From the NCBI GenBank assembly GCA_002320245.1, contig DCKD01000048.1, forward strand, positions 1-29,323: a stretch of DNA of 29,323 nt. The letters are read 5' to 3'. This DNA is from Lachnospiraceae bacterium UBA1683 (lineage in GTDB: Bacteria; Bacillota; Clostridia; Lachnospirales; Lachnospiraceae). Of this stretch, positions 8,284-15,984 are shown one piece after another. Within the stretch, counting starts at the first letter, position 1, and every line of letters starts with the position of its first letter. A model generated the notes under the pieces. It searched no databases and had not been told where the DNA came from. It saw only the letters and a list, made by a program, of their open reading frames with translations. A program made the translations under genes and the position numbers.

Positions 8284-8408
8284 AAGATGCATACGACAAA
8301 AAATGCAAACGATATAAAAATATGGAAAACGAACGATATGCGAGATGGTTTTTGACGCTGTAATCATACATATCGCAGCAAGTAAAATGAATAGGGAGAG
8401 GATATACG

Positions 8409-9362
8409 ATGAAGTGGAATAAATACCGATTAAAGACAACAACCGAGGCGGAGGATATCGTCAGCAGTATGCTGGCAGACCTTGGAATCGAAGGGGTGCA
8501 GATTGAGGATAAAGTACCGCTGACTGCCGCAGACAAGGAGCAGATGTTCGTGGATATCCTGCCGGAGATTGAGGCAGACGACGGGATTGCATATTTAAGT
8601 TTCTATTTGGAACCGGAGGCAGATACGGAGGCAATTCTTGCCGATGTGCGCAGGGAACTGGAAGGGATGTCTGCCTATGTGAATGTGGGCGAATGTGTCA
8701 TTGAAGAGTCAGAGACGGAGGACGTAGACTGGGTAAATAACTGGAAACAGTATTTCCATCAGTTCTATGTGGATGACATTCTGATTATTCCGTCATGGGA
8801 GGATGTAAAACCGGAGGACAGTGACAAGATGGTGATTCATATTGACCCGGGAACTGCATTCGGGACCGGAATGCACGAGACAACGCAGCTCTGTATCCGT
8901 CAGATTCGCAAGTTCGTGACACCGGAGACGAGGATACTGGATGTTGGGTGCGGAAGTGGTATTCTCGGTATGCTGGCATTGAAGTTCGGGGCGAAGCATT
9001 CTGTTGGGACTGATTTGGATCCATGTGCGATTGACGCGACATATGAGAATATGGAAGTAAACGGCATTTGCCGGGAGCAGTATGAAGTGATGATTGGAAA
9101 TATTATCGATGACAAGGCAGTGCAGGACAAGGCAGGATATGAGTGCTACGATATCGTCGTGGCAAATATTCTGGCAGATGTGCTTGTCGGTCTGACCCCG
9201 GTCATTGTTAACCAACTGAAAAAGGGCGGTATTTACATTACGAGCGGTATCATTGATGACAAAGAGCAGACCGTGGTGGACGCTGTAAAGGCGGCAGGTC
9301 TGGAAGTGCTGGAAGTGACTTACCAGGGCGAATGGGTATCTGTAACTGCAAGAAAGAATTAA
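8409..9362 (+). CDS. prmA: Ribosomal protein L11 methyltransferase
   Basis: 317-residue PrmA. It transfers methyl groups from SAM to ribosomal protein L11 in the cytoplasm. The amino-terminal substrate-recognition domain (about 1-120) is followed by a Rossmann methyltransferase domain with the family motif DPGTAFGTGMHETT and SAM-binding DVGCGSG (178-184); NILADVL corresponds to the catalytic NxxPxx-type motif region. Length is typical. GGGAGAGG 8 nt upstream supports the ATG. It is the first gene of a cluster with rsmE, a cysteine desulfurase and thiI; prmA-rsmE adjacency is widely conserved in Firmicutes. The stop codon is 14 nt from the rsmE start. Confidence 0.96.
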   Translation: MKWNKYRLKTTTEAEDIVSSMLADLGIEGVQIEDKVPLTAADKEQMFVDILPEIEADDGIAYLSFYLEPEADTEAILADVRRELEGMSAYVNVGECVIEESETEDVDWVNNWKQYFHQFYVDDILIIPSWEDVKPEDSDKMVIHIDPGTAFGTGMHETTQLCIRQIRKFVTPETRILDVGCGSGILGMLALKFGAKHSVGTDLDPCAIDATYENMEVNGICREQYEVMIGNIIDDKAVQDKAGYECYDIVVANILADVLVGLTPVIVNQLKKGGIYITSGIIDDKEQTVVDAVKAAGLEVLEVTYQGEWVSVTARKN

Positions 9363-9376
9363 AAGGAGAGTCATCT

Positions 9377-10129
9377 ATGCATCATTTTTTTATAGAACCA
9401 TCCCAGCGTCACGACAATACGATTCTGATCGAGGGTTCTGATGTGAATCATATGAAAAATGTTCTTCGGATGAAACAAGGAGAACTGTTGGAAATCAGTG
9501 ATGGGACAGGCGTACGCTACCTATGTAAGCTTGCGGAATTTGAACCGGAATGCGTGCGGCTCGACATCGAAGATCAGTGGAAAGACGATGTAGAACTTAC
9601 ATCACGAATTTATTTGTTCCAGGGGCTGCCGAAAAGCGATAAGATGGAATTGATTATCCAGAAGGCAGTCGAGCTGGGTGCATATGAGGTGATACCGGTT
9701 GTGACAAAACGTGCGGTAGTAAAGTTAGACGAGAAAAAGGCGGCGAAAAAGACGGCGAGATGGAATGCAATTGCAGAGGGGGCGGCTAAGCAGTCAGGAC
9801 GCAGTATCATTCCGAATGTCCATGAGGTAATGACATTTCCTGAAGCTCTTCAATTCGCACAGAAATTAGATGTAAAGATGATTCCGTATGAGAAGGCGGA
9901 AGGCATGGAAAGTTCCCGGAAAGTGATTGGAAATATTGCGCAGGGACAGTCTGCCGGCATTTTCATCGGTCCGGAAGGCGGATTTGAAGAAGAAGAGATT
10001 GAGGCTGCGGCAGAGAGCGGAGTTATACCGATTTCGCTCGGAAAACGGATTCTGAGGACGGAGACTGCGGGGCTTGCGGTTTTATCAATTCTGATGTATC
10101 ACTTGGAATGTGGCGGTCATAATTTATAA
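9377..10129 (+). CDS. rsmE: 16S rRNA (uracil1498-N3)-methyltransferase
   Basis: 250-residue RsmE, a SPOUT-class (trefoil-knot) methyltransferase forming m3U1498 in 16S rRNA of the 30S subunit. The amino-terminal PUA-like domain (MHHFFIEP, then HMKNVLRMKQGE) precedes the knot, which shows IFIGPEGGFEEEEIE and the carboxy-terminal LGKRILRTETAGLAVLSIL characteristic of the family. The start at 9377 follows AAAGGAGA at 9361-9368; an in-frame ATG at 9332 lies inside prmA and adds residues absent from the family. It follows prmA by 14 nt and precedes the desulfurase by 30 nt, so co-transcription is likely. Confidence 0.95.
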   Translation: MHHFFIEPSQRHDNTILIEGSDVNHMKNVLRMKQGELLEISDGTGVRYLCKLAEFEPECVRLDIEDQWKDDVELTSRIYLFQGLPKSDKMELIIQKAVELGAYEVIPVVTKRAVVKLDEKKAAKKTARWNAIAEGAAKQSGRSIIPNVHEVMTFPEALQFAQKLDVKMIPYEKAEGMESSRKVIGNIAQGQSAGIFIGPEGGFEEEEIEAAAESGVIPISLGKRILRTETAGLAVLSILMYHLECGGHNL

Positions 10130-10159
10130 GTAAGAACAGGAAAAAGGAAAGATATCATC

Positions 10160-11317
10160 ATGGAAGTTTATTTAGATAATTCAGCAACAACGAGAGCATT
10201 TCCGGAAGTCGGAGAGCTTGTTTATAAAGTAATGTGTCAGGATTATGGCAACCCGTCCTCGATGCACAGAAAAGGGGTGGAGGCAGAGCATTATATAAAA
10301 AATGCAAAGGAAATACTGGCGAAGATTCTGAAGGTAAACGGAAAGGAAATTTTCTTTACCTCCGGAGGCACGGAAAGTGACAATCTGGCGTTAATCGGAG
10401 CGGCACGTGCGAACCGGCGTATGGGAAACCATCTCATTACATCTTCCATTGAGCACCCGGCAATTCTGAATACGATGCGTTATCTGGAGGAGAAAGAAGG
10501 GTTCCGTGTGACGTACCTTCCGGTGGATGCCAACGGCAGAATCCGGATGGATGCCCTGAGAGAAGCACTCTGTCAGGATACCATCCTTGTATCCATCATG
10601 TATGTGAATAACGAGGTGGGTTCCGTACAGCCCATTGAAGAGGCTGTAAGAGTGGTAAAATCATACAATCCGAGAATTCTGTTCCATTCTGATGCAGTAC
10701 AGGGGTTTGGAAAATATCATATCTATCCAAAACGAGTGGGAATCGATATGCTTTCGGTGAGCGGACATAAAATCCACGGACCGAAGGGAACAGGGTTTCT
10801 CTATATCAATGAGAAAGTAAAGATAAAACCGATTATCTACGGAGGGGAGCAGCAGAGGAATATCCGCTCCGGTACGGAAAATGTTCCGGGGATTGCCGGA
10901 CTCGGACTTGCTGCGAAAATGACGTATCAGGACCTGAATATGAAGGTTGCCTTGATGCGGGAACTGAAGACACAGTTCCTTGAAGGCATTTCAGGAATCG
11001 AGTATACAACTGTGCATGGGCTGACAGATGAAAACAGTGCGCCGCATATCATCAGTGTGGGAATTGCGGGAGTCCGGAGTGAAGTACTGCTGCATGCACT
11101 GGAAGACAGAGGAATCTATGTATCTTCCGGTTCTGCCTGCGCCTCCAACCACCCGGGAATCAGCGGGGTGCTCAGAGAAATCGGGGCAGAGCAGGAATAT
11201 CTGGATGCAACCTTACGGTTTAGCATGTCAGAGTTTACGACAAAAGAAGAAATTGACTATACATTGGAAACATTATATAATTGTGTACCGATGCTGCGGA
11301 AATATACGAGACATTGA
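10160..11317 (+). CDS. Cysteine desulfurase (NifS/IscS-like)
   Basis: 385-residue class V PLP enzyme that removes sulfur from cysteine as a protein-bound persulfide. Visible landmarks are the amino end YLDNSATTRAFPEV, the FTSGGTESDNLAL loop, His in SSIEHPAIL, the PLP lysine K204 in SGHKIHGPKG, the RSGTENVPGIAGLG loop and the active cysteine C327 in SSGSACAS. It lies 40 nt upstream of thiI. In Bacillus the desulfurase NifZ is dedicated to ThiI; that pairing is the best reading here because no Fe-S scaffold gene is nearby. AAAGGAAAG at 10145-10153 supports the start. General IscS-type sulfur supply cannot be excluded. Confidence 0.92.
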   Translation: MEVYLDNSATTRAFPEVGELVYKVMCQDYGNPSSMHRKGVEAEHYIKNAKEILAKILKVNGKEIFFTSGGTESDNLALIGAARANRRMGNHLITSSIEHPAILNTMRYLEEKEGFRVTYLPVDANGRIRMDALREALCQDTILVSIMYVNNEVGSVQPIEEAVRVVKSYNPRILFHSDAVQGFGKYHIYPKRVGIDMLSVSGHKIHGPKGTGFLYINEKVKIKPIIYGGEQQRNIRSGTENVPGIAGLGLAAKMTYQDLNMKVALMRELKTQFLEGISGIEYTTVHGLTDENSAPHIISVGIAGVRSEVLLHALEDRGIYVSSGSACASNHPGISGVLREIGAEQEYLDATLRFSMSEFTTKEEIDYTLETLYNCVPMLRKYTRH

Positions 11318-11357
11318 TGTGAATATACAGAAAGATGGAAGATACAAGGAGGATTAT

Positions 11358-12539
11358 ATGACATTTCATTCATTTTTGATTAAGTACGGTGAGATTGGGA
11401 TTAAGGGAAAAAACCGCTATATGTTTGAGGACGCACTAGTGCGTCAGATTCGTTTTGCGCTGAAAGATGTGGACGGAAAGTTTTATGTGCACAAATCCTA
11501 TGGAAGAGTCTATGTGGATTGTGAGGGAGAATACGATTACGAGGATACTGTGGAAAGCCTGACAAGGGTATTTGGCATCGTAGGAGTCTGCCCGGTTGTC
11601 CGTCTGGAGGACCAGGGATTTGAGCAGTTGAAACAAGAAGTAGTTGCTTATATGGATGAAATGTATCCGGATAAACATAAGACGTTTAAGGTTGAGGCAA
11701 GAAGAAGCAAGAAGAGCTATCCTTTGCAGTCCATGCAGATTAACTGCGACCTGGGTGAGGTGATTCTGGACGCATTTCCGGAGATGAAGGTTGACGTGCA
11801 CCATCCGGATATTTTACTGAATGTGGAAGTACGGGAAGAGATTTACCTGTATTCTGAAATTATTCCGGGACCGGGGGGCATGCCGGTCGGAACGAACGGG
11901 AGCGCGATGCTGCTGCTGTCCGGAGGAATCGACAGCCCGGTTGCCGGTTATATGATTGCAAAACGCGGGGTAGAGCTGGAGGCAACATATTTTCACGCAC
12001 CTCCGTACACCAGTGAGCGTGCAAAGGAGAAGGTTGTAGATCTGGCACGTCTGGTGTCCAGGTATGCTGGGCCAATCAAACTCCATGTTGTAAACTTTAC
12101 GGATATCCAGCTTTATATTTACGAGAAGTGTCCGCACGAAGAGCTGACGATTATTATGCGCCGGTATATGATGAAGATAGCAGAACATTTTGCAAAGAAA
12201 GACGGCTGTCTCGGACTGATTACAGGAGAGAGTATCGGACAGGTTGCAAGCCAGACGATGCAGAGCCTGAATACGACAAATGCCGTGTGCACACTTCCGG
12301 TTTACCGTCCGCTGATTGGATTTGACAAGCGTGATATTGTTGAGATTTCCGAGAAGATAGGCACATATGAAACATCCATTCAGCCGTTCGAGGACTGCTG
12401 TACTATTTTTGTTGCAAAACATCCGGTGACAAAACCGATTTTGGAAAAGATTGAGAAGTCAGAGCTGAATCTGGCAGAAAAGATAGACGGACTGGTGCAG
12501 ACGGCGATTGATACGGCAGAAATAATCAAAGTTAAGTAA
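11358..12539 (+). CDS. thiI: tRNA uridine 4-sulfurtransferase ThiI (short form)
   Basis: 393-residue ThiI, which adenylates U8 of tRNA and installs sulfur to make 4-thiouridine; in some bacteria it also supplies sulfur for thiamine. An amino-terminal ferredoxin-like and THUMP region (about 1-170, starting SFLIKYGEIGIKGKNRYMFE) is followed by a PP-loop ATPase domain with LLLSGGIDSPVAGYM (SGGIDS at 188-193). The protein ends about 100 residues before the length of the E. coli enzyme and lacks its rhodanese domain. Such short ThiI proteins receive sulfur directly from a partner desulfurase, encoded just upstream. AAGGAGGA at 11346-11353 fixes the ATG. The longer open frame reaching back to 11028 is only overlap with the desulfurase gene. 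Confidence 0.95.
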   Translation: MTFHSFLIKYGEIGIKGKNRYMFEDALVRQIRFALKDVDGKFYVHKSYGRVYVDCEGEYDYEDTVESLTRVFGIVGVCPVVRLEDQGFEQLKQEVVAYMDEMYPDKHKTFKVEARRSKKSYPLQSMQINCDLGEVILDAFPEMKVDVHHPDILLNVEVREEIYLYSEIIPGPGGMPVGTNGSAMLLLSGGIDSPVAGYMIAKRGVELEATYFHAPPYTSERAKEKVVDLARLVSRYAGPIKLHVVNFTDIQLYIYEKCPHEELTIIMRRYMMKIAEHFAKKDGCLGLITGESIGQVASQTMQSLNTTNAVCTLPVYRPLIGFDKRDIVEISEKIGTYETSIQPFEDCCTIFVAKHPVTKPILEKIEKSELNLAEKIDGLVQTAIDTAEIIKVK

Positions 12540-12545
12540 TATTGA

Positions 12546-12576
12546 AAAAGGCTGCCTCGGTGGGAGACAGCCTTAC
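12546..12576 (-). terminator. Intrinsic terminator for the HPr-like gene
   Basis: AAGGCTG (12548-12554) pairs with CAGCCTT (12568-12574), extended by three inner pairs after one mismatch. Read on the minus strand the stem is followed by a run of T (complement of AAAAA at 12545-12549), so it fits the minus-strand gene best. On the plus strand, only CCTTACTAAATT follows, so it would be weak for thiI. Confidence 0.65.
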
Positions 12577-12600
12577 TAAATTGACAAATGTTTGTCTGTA

Positions 12601-12834
12601 TTATTTTATAATGTATGGTTCCAGAGCTGCAAGGATGTCATCCAGTTCGCCGTCAGCGTGAATGTTGAGGTCGATTGGCTTGGACAAGTCCAGACTGAAA
12701 ATACCCATGATTGATTTTGCATCAATCACGTATCTTCCAGATACCAGATCAAAGTCATTATCGTATTTTGTAATTTCGTTTACGAATGATTTTACCTTGT
12801 CAATTGAGTTTAAAGAAATCTGTACAGTTTTCAT
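12601..12834 (-). CDS. HPr-like protein lacking the phospho-histidine site
   Basis: 77-residue protein with the HPr fold signature in its second half: GRYVIDAKSIMGIFSLDLS matches the part of HPr around regulatory Ser46 (here Ser41, KSIMG). The first half (SLNSIDKVKSFVNEITKYD) aligns to HPr helix 1, but the GIHARPA loop with His15 is absent and about three residues shorter. It therefore cannot act as a PTS phosphocarrier in the usual way. Crh of Bacillus also lacks His15 and works through its Ser46 in carbon catabolite control; a similar regulatory role is possible but unproven. AAGGAGGG (complement of 12843-12850) precedes the ATG, and a consensus promoter lies upstream. It stands alone, convergent with thiI and divergent from mtaB. 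Confidence 0.85.
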   Translation of the reverse strand: MKTVQISLNSIDKVKSFVNEITKYDNDFDLVSGRYVIDAKSIMGIFSLDLSKPIDLNIHADGELDDILAALEPYIIK

Positions 12835-12888
12835 GATATAATCCCTCCTTGATATACGAAAAATATGGGGCTTTCACCCTCTTGTTTT

Positions 12889-12917
12889 ATTCTACGAGAT
12901 AGCAGTGTAAAAGTCAA
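12889..12917 (-). promoter_or_regulatory. Promoter for the HPr-like gene
   Basis: On the minus strand TTGACT (12917-12912) and TAGAAT (12894-12889) are exactly 17 bp apart, a strong housekeeping promoter. The leader to the start codon is about 50 nt. Confidence 0.75.
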
Positions 12918-12955
12918 GAAACTGACAGGAAAAATTTAGAATTTAGGAGATTTAC

Positions 12956-14269
12956 ATGATGAAAAAAGTAGCGTTGCACAATTTGGGCTGTAAAGTAAAT
13001 GCATATGAAACAGAGGCCATGCAGGAAATGCTGGAGAGGGAAGGATATGAGATTGTTCCGTTCAGGGAAGGAGCGGATATTTATATCATCAATACCTGCA
13101 CAGTGACGAATATTGCGGACCGCAAATCCAGGCAGATGCTGCACCGTGCGCGGAAAATGAATCCGGATGCAATCGTAGTTGCCGCCGGATGTTATGTGCA
13201 GGCGCAGGAGAATGAGAATCATACGCTGGATTCCTGTATTGATATTGTGATTGGAAATAACAAAAAGCAGGACCTGATTTCGATTCTGAATGAGTATGAG
13301 GCAAAGAGAGAAGCAGATAAAGAGGTCATTGACATTAATCATACAAAGGAATATGAGAATCTGTCGCTGTCAAGAACCGGGGAGCATACGCGCGCTTACA
13401 TCAAGGTACAGGACGGATGCAATCAGTTTTGTTCCTACTGTATCATTCCGTTTGCGAGAGGCCGTGTGCGCAGCCGTTCTCTGGAGGATGTCGTGCGGGA
13501 AGTGACGGCTCTGGCGGAAAACGGCTACAAAGAAGTTGTCCTGACAGGAATCCATCTAAGTTCTTACGGAATTGACCTGAATGGGGAGGATGCTGCCGGA
13601 AAAACCGGGCTGCTTGAATTGATTCTTGCGGTTCACGGAATTGAAGGAATCGAGCGTATCCGTCTTGGCTCTCTGGAGCCGAGAATTATTACGGAAGAAT
13701 TTGCAAAGACAATCGCATCTCTCCCGAAAATGTGTCCGCATTTCCACCTGTCTCTTCAGAGCGGGTGCGATGCGACTCTGAAACGGATGAACCGCCGGTA
13801 TACAAGCAGTGAATATTATCAGAAATGTGAGCTGCTGCGGAAATATTTTGATAATCCGGCGCTGACAACCGATGTAATTGTCGGGTTCCCGGGAGAAACC
13901 GAAGAGGAATTCGAACAGTCCAGAGCGTTTGTGGATAAAGTGAATTTTTATGAGACACATATTTTCAAATATTCCAGACGTGAAGGGACAAGAGCCGCAG
14001 TGATGGATAATCAGGTGCCGGAGCAGATTAAGACGCTGCGGAGCAATCGGTTGATAAAATTGGGCAGAGAAAAGCAGGAAAAATACGAAAAAAGTCTGGT
14101 CGGAAAAACGGTAGAGGTACTTGTGGAAGAGCCGGCTGTCATTGACGGAAGAGAGCGGCAGGTCGGGCACACGAAAGAGTATGTCAGGATTGCGCTTGAC
14201 GCGGAAGAAAACCTACAGAATCAGATTGTGAAAGTACAAATTGACAGCCATTCACAAATTATCCATTGA
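12956..14269 (+). CDS. mtaB: tRNA t6A37 methylthiotransferase MtaB
   Basis: 437-residue radical-SAM methylthiotransferase. MtaB converts t6A37 to ms2t6A in tRNAs reading ANN codons. The UPF0004 domain carries three cluster cysteines (C12 in GCKVNAYE, C48 in NTCTVT, C79 in AAGCYVQ). The radical-SAM domain has the CxxxCxxC motif at C155, C159 and C162 (GCNQFCSYC), and a TRAM-like region ends the protein. The start GCKVNAYE separates MtaB from MiaB, which has a different amino-terminal motif. AGGAG at 12945-12949 allows either ATG 12956 or 12959. A terminator-like hairpin follows at 14316. Confidence 0.94.
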   Translation: MMKKVALHNLGCKVNAYETEAMQEMLEREGYEIVPFREGADIYIINTCTVTNIADRKSRQMLHRARKMNPDAIVVAAGCYVQAQENENHTLDSCIDIVIGNNKKQDLISILNEYEAKREADKEVIDINHTKEYENLSLSRTGEHTRAYIKVQDGCNQFCSYCIIPFARGRVRSRSLEDVVREVTALAENGYKEVVLTGIHLSSYGIDLNGEDAAGKTGLLELILAVHGIEGIERIRLGSLEPRIITEEFAKTIASLPKMCPHFHLSLQSGCDATLKRMNRRYTSSEYYQKCELLRKYFDNPALTTDVIVGFPGETEEEFEQSRAFVDKVNFYETHIFKYSRREGTRAAVMDNQVPEQIKTLRSNRLIKLGREKQEKYEKSLVGKTVEVLVEEPAVIDGRERQVGHTKEYVRIALDAEENLQNQIVKVQIDSHSQIIH

Positions 14270-14315
14270 ATTTTGAAAACGTTTATATTAGAATGTTAAT
14301 TAGGGTATTTGCGCC

Positions 14316-14340
14316 AGAGTCTGGCAGACCAGACTCTTTT
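14316..14340 (+). terminator. Intrinsic terminator after mtaB
   Basis: AGAGTCTGG (14316-14324) and CCAGACTCT (14329-14337) form a 9-bp perfect stem with a 4-nt loop, followed by a short T-run (14337-14340). It probably ends the mtaB transcript. A promoter candidate lies on each side (TTGAAA 14273 with TTAATT 14296; TTGAAA 14352 with TATAAA 14374). Confidence 0.65.
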
Positions 14341-14351
14341 CAGAAGAAATT

Positions 14352-14379
14352 TTGAAAGTACAACGCTGTTAGGTATAAA
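14352..14379 (+). promoter_or_regulatory. Promoter for ireB-ruvX operon
   Basis: TTGAAA at 14352-14357 and TATAAA at 14374-14379, 16 bp apart, lie just after the terminator and shortly before the Shine-Dalgarno of ireB. The predicted start of transcription leaves a very short leader of about 16 nt, so the upstream pair at 14273/14296 remains an alternative. Confidence 0.5.
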
Positions 14380-14401
14380 AAACAAGGATGGAGGAAAAAA
14401 C

Positions 14402-14665
14402 ATGAGCGATTTAAGTAATACACAATTTTTCCAGGTCGAACCGGGACCGCAGATTTCCGCAAAAGACATTCTGGAAATTGTATTTAAGGCATTAAAAGAA
14501 AAGGGATACAATCCGGTGAATCAGATTGTCGGATATATTATGTCCGGCGATCCGACATATATTACCAGTTATAACGGGGCTAGAAGCCTTGTTATGAAGG
14601 TTGAGAGGGACGAGCTGGTAGAGGAACTGCTGAAGTCGTATATTCAGAACAGTTCATGGGAATAA
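14402..14665 (+). CDS. ireB: IreB-family regulatory phosphoprotein (UPF0297)
   Basis: 87-residue protein of the UPF0297/IreB family. In Enterococcus IreB is a substrate of the PASTA Ser/Thr kinase IreK and affects cephalosporin resistance; a similar signalling role is inferred. Family landmarks are TQFFQVEPGP near the start, ILEIVFKALKEKGYNPVNQI in the middle and GDPTYITSYNGAR towards the end. Length is typical. The ATG at 14402 follows GGATGGAGG; the longer open frame back to 14309 runs through the terminator and is not used. ruvX begins 6 nt after its stop, and ireB-ruvX-DUF1292 is a conserved order in Firmicutes. Confidence 0.94.
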   Translation: MSDLSNTQFFQVEPGPQISAKDILEIVFKALKEKGYNPVNQIVGYIMSGDPTYITSYNGARSLVMKVERDELVEELLKSYIQNSSWE

Positions 14666-14671
14666 TCCAAT

Positions 14672-15094
14672 ATGAGAGTAATGGGATTGGATTATGGCAC
14701 GAAGACCGTTGGTGTGGCAATCAGTGACGCACTGGGACTGACTGCGCAGGGAATTGAAACAATTGAACGGAAAGAAGAGAACAAGCTGCGCCGTACCTGC
14801 GCACGGATAGAAGAACTCATCCGTGAGTATGCGGTGGAGACAATTGTACTTGGCTTTCCAAAGCATATGAATAATGATATCGGAGAGCGGGCTGAAAAGT
14901 CACTGGAATTTAAGGCAATGCTGGAGCGCCGTACCGGGCTGGAGGTCATCATGTGGGATGAGCGTCTGACAACGGTAGCGGCAGAACGGACATTGATTGA
15001 AAGTAAAGTAAGACGGGAAGACCGGAAAAAATATATCGATAAGATTGCGGCGGTATTCATTTTACAAGGATATCTGGATTCGCTGCATGTCTGA
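14672..15094 (+). CDS. ruvX: Putative Holliday junction resolvase RuvX (YqgF)
   Basis: 140-residue RNase H-like protein of the YqgF/RuvX family. The amino end MRVMGLDYGTKTVGVAISD carries the first catalytic Asp (D7); VLGFPKHMNNDIGERA and WDERLTT are further family motifs, the second with catalytic Asp/Glu. Proposed roles are Holliday junction resolution and 16S rRNA 5'-end processing; the latter is supported for E. coli YqgF. The length is normal. There is only a weak ribosome-binding site, and the gene starts 6 nt after ireB, suggesting translational coupling. Confidence 0.94.
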   Translation: MRVMGLDYGTKTVGVAISDALGLTAQGIETIERKEENKLRRTCARIEELIREYAVETIVLGFPKHMNNDIGERAEKSLEFKAMLERRTGLEVIMWDERLTTVAAERTLIESKVRREDRKKYIDKIAAVFILQGYLDSLHV

Positions 15095-15160
15095 ATAGGG
15101 GGATTCAGACGGGGATTCATTAGAAGAATTCATGAAGATGGATTCGTAAAAGGGGATTTA
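15074..15160. repeat. Short GGATTC repeat array after ruvX
   Basis: GGATTC or a one-base variant recurs at 15076, 15101, 15113, 15126 (GAATTC), 15140 and 15154 (GGATTT). From 15101 on, spacing is 12-14 bp. The first occurrence is inside the ruvX coding end and the last overlaps the Shine-Dalgarno region of the next gene, so the array fills the gap. It resembles, on a smaller scale, the other gap-filling arrays of this window. Confidence 0.55.
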
Positions 15161-15161
15161 T

Positions 15162-15422
15162 ATGGAGAAGATTGCATTCACATTCGAAGAGACGAATGAG
15201 ACAGTTGAATTTTTCGTGTTGGAGCAGACGAAAATCAACGGTTCCACATATATACTTGTGACCGATGAAGAGAGCGGTGATGCAGAGTGTCTGATTCTGA
15301 AAGAGACGGACTCCGGCGAAGGACAGGACTGTTTGTATGATATTGTAGAAGATGATAATGAATTGATGGCGGTTTCCAAAGTATTTGAGGAATTGCTAGA
15401 AGATGTAGATATTACGATGTAA
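15162..15422 (+). CDS. DUF1292 (UPF0473, YrzB-like) protein
   Basis: 86-residue acidic protein of the DUF1292 family, whose function is not established. The pattern is typical: MEKIAFTFEETNETVEFFVL at the amino end, a central YILVTDEE strand, and a very acidic tail EELLEDVDITM. It has no membrane segment. AAAGGGG 6 nt upstream supports the ATG. Its place after ireB and ruvX is the conserved arrangement in Bacilli and Clostridia, which is the strongest support for the call. Confidence 0.9.
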   Translation: MEKIAFTFEETNETVEFFVLEQTKINGSTYILVTDEESGDAECLILKETDSGEGQDCLYDIVEDDNELMAVSKVFEELLEDVDITM

Positions 15423-15458
15423 AGATATTTGCTTGCTGTAAATGAATTGGAGTACAGA

Positions 15459-15920
15459 ATGAAACAGAAAAAAGTAGAGGGACTTCTCCGCGAAAAGTTA
15501 AAAGATCGGGGATTGAAAGTGACGCAGCAGCGGTTACTTGTCTTATCCGTGCTTGCTCAGAACAGTGGAAGCCATATGGCGGCTGAGGAGGTCTACGGCC
15601 AGATTCAGAAGGGTTATCCTGAAATCGGTCTTGCCACGGTCTACCGGACGCTGCAGCTACTCCAGGAAATGCAGTTGGTGGACAGTATTTATCTGGATGA
15701 CGGATGTGTGCGGTATGAGATGGGACATTTGTTTGAAGGCGAGATGAAACACAGCCATCACCATCTGATATGCAGGAAGTGCGGAAAGATTATTCAGTTT
15801 GAGGACGATTTGCTGGAAGAGCTGGAGGTACATATTGAGAAGGCAACCGGATTCCATGTGCTGGATCACGAATTGAAATTTTACGGAGAATGTAAAGATT
15901 GTATGGGACAGGGCAGATAA
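15459..15920 (+). CDS. Fur-family metal-responsive repressor
   Basis: 153-residue Fur-family regulator. The winged-helix domain (about 1-85) includes LKVTQQRLLVLSVL and the recognition region GLATVYRTLQLL. The dimerisation domain has HSHHH (98-102), CRKC (C105, C108) and CKDC (C145, C148), the usual metal and structural-zinc ligands. Whether it senses iron, zinc or peroxide cannot be decided by reading. ATG 15459 follows GGAG at 15449-15452 and begins MKQKKVEGLL; a TTG at 15429 has no ribosome-binding site. It sits in an otherwise housekeeping operon between DUF1292 and RNase J. Confidence 0.92.
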   Translation: MKQKKVEGLLREKLKDRGLKVTQQRLLVLSVLAQNSGSHMAAEEVYGQIQKGYPEIGLATVYRTLQLLQEMQLVDSIYLDDGCVRYEMGHLFEGEMKHSHHHLICRKCGKIIQFEDDLLEELEVHIEKATGFHVLDHELKFYGECKDCMGQGR

Positions 15921-15984
15921 GACCGAGGGATATGCTCTGCCATGCGCGGAAAAATACATATAATTAAATGGAGGTGTAGATTTT

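Noticed and set aside
11028..11357. Amino-terminal extension of ThiI by 110 residues
   Set aside because: It overlaps the desulfurase gene in another frame; ThiI similarity starts at 11358 next to a strong AAGGAGG.
15429..15458. TTG start for the Fur-family protein
   Set aside because: There is no Shine-Dalgarno before it, whereas ATG 15459 has GGAG at proper distance.
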